Shown: positions 5,561-7,737 of the stretch, one piece after another
How the letters are laid out: each line of letters opens with the position of its first letter
How positions within the stretch are numbered: the first letter of the stretch is position 1
DNA from: Sulfitobacter sp.
GTDB taxonomy: Bacteria > Pseudomonadota > Alphaproteobacteria > Rhodobacterales > Rhodobacteraceae
Assembly: GCA_024636395.1 (NCBI GenBank)
Contig: JAGXHD010000152.1
Span: 1-7,737 of the forward strand
DNA: 7,737 nucleotides
Reading direction: 5' to 3'
Position numbers and translations under genes: made by a program
The notes under the pieces: generated by a model
Told to the model about the DNA's origin: nothing
The model's input: the letters and a program-made list of their open reading frames with translations, nothing else
The model's database searches: none

Positions 5561-7570
5561 ATGCCCCAAGCGCCCTCAAACCAGACCATTCTGACCTGCA
5601 CCTGCGAGGGCACCATGGCGCCTGACGAGCGCGCGCTCGGGAAAGCAGGCTGCGGCGGTGATCCGTCCGTGAGCCAGCTGTGCCGCGCCAATCTTTCGCA
5701 TTTTCACGCAGCTCTGGAAAAGGGGCTGCCAGTCACGGTGGCCTGTACGCAGGAAGCCCCTCTCTTCTCCGAGATCGCGGCACAGGTGGCACCCGATCTG
5801 CCCCTGTCTTTCGCCAATATCCGAGAAACGGCGGGCTGGACCGCGCAGGCCAAGGAAAGTGGCCCGAAAATGGCAGCCCTGATCGCCGCCGCGGGGGTTG
5901 CGCCTGCGCCCTTTGGGGTGACGACCCTGATCAGCACCGGCGTGACACTCGTGCTGGGCCGAGACGATACTGCGCTGGAGGCTGCTTCCGCTCTGTCCGA
6001 AGCGCTCGACATTACGGTGCTGTTGCAGCCCGGCGCGCGGGTGGCTCCGCCCCGGCAGACCCGCTTTCCGGTCGTGCAAGGACGTATCCGGGCCGCCACT
6101 GGCCATATGGGCGCCTTTGTCCTGACAGTGGACGATTATGCGGTGCCCTCCCCTTCCTCCCGCGCGGTTTTGGAGTTCGGCGCCGCGCGCAGCGGTGCGA
6201 TCTCCCGGGCTGATCTGGTGGTGGATCTGACCGGAGGGCAGCCGCTTTTCGCCGCATCCGATCTACGCCCCGGCTATCTACGCGCCGATCCCCGCGATCC
6301 CAAGGCCGTTGCCGCACTGATTGCGAAGGCAGGCCAGATGGTGGGCGAGTTTGACAAGCCGGTGTTCATTGATTTTCTCCCGGATCTGTGTGCCCATTCG
6401 CGCAATGGCATTACCGGATGCATACGGTGCCTGCCCTTGTGCCCGACCGGGGCGATTGTACCGAACGGCGATACTGTCGCGATTGATCCGGCGATTTGCG
6501 CAGGCTGTGGGCAATGTGCCGCCATTTGCCCAACGGGGGCCGCGGCCTATGCCCTGCCAGATGCCACAACGGTGGCCTCGCGCCTGCGGGCCGCGCTTCG
6601 TGCGTGGCACGCAGCGGGAGGTACGCAAGCACCCGTAATCCTGCTGCATGACGCGGATCATGGCGAGCCGCTAATCGATGCTACAGGCCGTTTCGGCGAT
6701 GGTTTGCCCGCGCATGTGATCCCACTGGGTCTCAACGAGATCACGCAGGCCGGACCGGAACTATTTGCCGCCGCCTTTGCTTATGGTGCAGGCGCGGTAG
6801 TGATTCTGGGACGGGCGAAACCGCTGCATGCTCTGGACGGCCTGAAAGCCAGCATTGATCTGGTCTCCGAAGTGTCAGCCGCGATGGGGCACGGGCCTGT
6901 GATCCTGATCGAGACGGATGATCCAGATGCGCTGGAGGCTGCCTGCGCCGCCCTGTCCCCCAGCGACGCGCGCACGGATCGCTCCAGCTTTTTGCCCCCG
7001 GCGGACAAGCGGGGGCTTCTGGTGATGGCGTTTTCGGAGATGAACCGCGCGGCTCCGGCCACCCCTGTGAAGAGGCTACCCATGGCGCAGGGCGCGCCCT
7101 TCGGAGCGGTCACGGTCGATCCGGACGCCTGCACGTTATGCCAGGCCTGCACCGGCGCCTGCCCTACTGGCGCGCTGCTGGATAATCCCGAAACGCCGAT
7201 GCTCCGCTTCACCCAGAGCGCTTGCGTGCAATGCGGGCTATGCGCCGCGACCTGCCCCGAAGATGCGATCACGCTCACGCCACAAATTGATTTCGCCGCA
7301 TGGGAGACGCCCCGGCAGATCCTGCATGAAGAGCCGCCCTTTTGCTGTACCGGATGCGGCAAGGCTTTCGCCACGCGCTCGGGCATTGAGCGGGTTCAGG
7401 CCAAGCTCGCCGATCACTGGATGTTTTCAGGCGACGCAGGCGTGCAGCGGCTCAGGATGCTCGAGCTCTGCGAGGATTGCCGCGTTGTCGAGATCGTCAA
7501 TCAGGGTTTCGATCCGCACGGGGAGACCATCCGCAAGGTGCGGACAAAGGCGGACTACGCAGACGATTGA
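5561..7570 (+). CDS. Multi-cluster 4Fe-4S (polyferredoxin-like) protein of formate dehydrogenase loci
   Basis: A 669-residue soluble protein divergent from the fdh operon, expected in the cytoplasm (no signal peptide). Seen: an N-terminal region with scattered cysteines (C13, C15, C31, C41, C62); a first ferredoxin pair with C287-x2-C290-x3-C294-P, lacking the usual first cysteine of that motif and possibly using C277, and a complete CxxCxxCxxxCP at C313/316/319/323; a non-cysteine middle region; a second pair of complete motifs at C524/527/530/534 and C555/558/561/565; and a C-terminal CCTGC (595-599) with CEDC (637-640), resembling a metal-binding ribbon. It could hold about four [4Fe-4S] clusters plus extra metal. 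Similar proteins accompany DUF3305/DUF3306/torD genes in other FDH loci. Electron delivery to, or cluster supply for, FDH maturation is inferred. The ATG at 5561 has only a weak ribosome-binding site; in-frame readings upstream to 5336 cross the opposing gene. Confidence 0.88.
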   Translation: MPQAPSNQTILTCTCEGTMAPDERALGKAGCGGDPSVSQLCRANLSHFHAALEKGLPVTVACTQEAPLFSEIAAQVAPDLPLSFANIRETAGWTAQAKESGPKMAALIAAAGVAPAPFGVTTLISTGVTLVLGRDDTALEAASALSEALDITVLLQPGARVAPPRQTRFPVVQGRIRAATGHMGAFVLTVDDYAVPSPSSRAVLEFGAARSGAISRADLVVDLTGGQPLFAASDLRPGYLRADPRDPKAVAALIAKAGQMVGEFDKPVFIDFLPDLCAHSRNGITGCIRCLPLCPTGAIVPNGDTVAIDPAICAGCGQCAAICPTGAAAYALPDATTVASRLRAALRAWHAAGGTQAPVILLHDADHGEPLIDATGRFGDGLPAHVIPLGLNEITQAGPELFAAAFAYGAGAVVILGRAKPLHALDGLKASIDLVSEVSAAMGHGPVILIETDDPDALEAACAALSPSDARTDRSSFLPPADKRGLLVMAFSEMNRAAPATPVKRLPMAQGAPFGAVTVDPDACTLCQACTGACPTGALLDNPETPMLRFTQSACVQCGLCAATCPEDAITLTPQIDFAAWETPRQILHEEPPFCCTGCGKAFATRSGIERVQAKLADHWMFSGDAGVQRLRMLELCEDCRVVEIVNQGFDPHGETIRKVRTKADYADD

Positions 7571-7576
7571 ACGGGC

Positions 7577-7737
7577 TCAGTCTTTGGGTTTGAAAATATC
7601 GGCGAATTGATCGCGCAGCAGGTTCTTTTGCAGCTTACCCATAGTGTTGCGCGGAAAATCCTGCATCACAATGAGCTGTTTAGGCTGTTTGAAACGCGCA
7701 AGTTGCCCACCGAGCACGTTCATGATCGCCTCGGGCA
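7577..7737 (-). CDS. C-terminal end of an AMP-dependent acyl-CoA synthetase, malonyl-CoA synthetase (MatB)-like; partial
   Basis: The last 52 residues of a minus-strand gene that enters from the right edge. The sequence carries the C-terminal hallmark of the ANL adenylate-forming superfamily: ARFKQPKQ, then PRNTMGKLQKNLLR, where the lysine after MG (in GKLQK) is the conserved catalytic lysine of the acyl-adenylation step. The M-G-K-x-Q-K-x-x-L-R wording is what I associate with malonyl-CoA synthetases (malonate + CoA + ATP), but with so little sequence another short-chain acyl-CoA ligase is possible. The stop is TGA at 7579-7577, only 6 bases past the stop of the convergent Fe-S protein gene. 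Nothing in the window links it functionally to formate metabolism. Confidence 0.85.
   Translation of the reverse strand, partial: PEAIMNVLGGQLARFKQPKQLIVMQDFPRNTMGKLQKNLLRDQFADIFKPKD

Noticed and set aside
6781..7386. A 201-codon minus-strand open frame opposite the Fe-S protein
   Set aside because: The plus strand carries four ferredoxin-type motifs in this stretch; the minus frame is serine- and glycine-rich without a recognisable domain.
1..7737. tRNA, rRNA, CRISPR array, insertion sequence or prophage signs
   Set aside because: No cloverleaf-like segment, regularly spaced repeats, transposase or terminal inverted repeats were seen; the window is an ordinary, densely coding metabolic locus.

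Overview
The window looks like a chromosomal segment of an alphaproteobacterium, most likely a Rhodobacterales/Roseobacter-group organism. That inference rests on high GC, the protein sequences, and a gene order I associate with the formate dehydrogenase loci of that group. No database search was possible. Nearly every base is coding, and no stretch over 300 bases lacks a gene.

Layout. From about 5449 down to base 1, eight genes run leftward on the minus strand as one apparent operon: a degenerate biotin/lipoate-ligase-like protein, a DUF6505-type protein, a DUF6352-type protein, a DUF3305 protein, a DUF3306 protein, a TorD-type chaperone, a small Tat-signal protein (FdhX type), and the first 304 residues of a Tat-exported molybdenum or tungsten formate dehydrogenase catalytic subunit. 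The first five genes are joined by 1- or 4-base stop/start overlaps. A gap of about 113 bases with several symmetric elements precedes torD, and 66 bases precede fdhX. The fdhA ribosome-binding site lies inside the end of fdhX. Diverging rightward from a short control region (about 5450-5560) is a 669-residue protein with several ferredoxin-type cysteine motifs. It ends 6 bases from the 3' end of a convergent acyl-CoA synthetase gene (MatB-like), of which only the last 52 residues lie in the window.

How the parts fit. FdhA would oxidise formate in the periplasm after folded, cofactor-loaded export by Tat. TorD is the expected proofreading chaperone, and FdhX is a small exported partner. The multi-cluster Fe-S protein and the five DUF/ligase-like proteins have no established biochemical role that I know of. 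Their tight linkage to fdhA suggests a dedicated maturation, quality-control or electron-transfer module. The beta and gamma subunits would be expected past base 1. The most interesting points are the ligase-like protein that lacks the canonical catalytic motifs, the unusual cysteine layout of the Fe-S protein, and the palindrome-bearing divergent control region.
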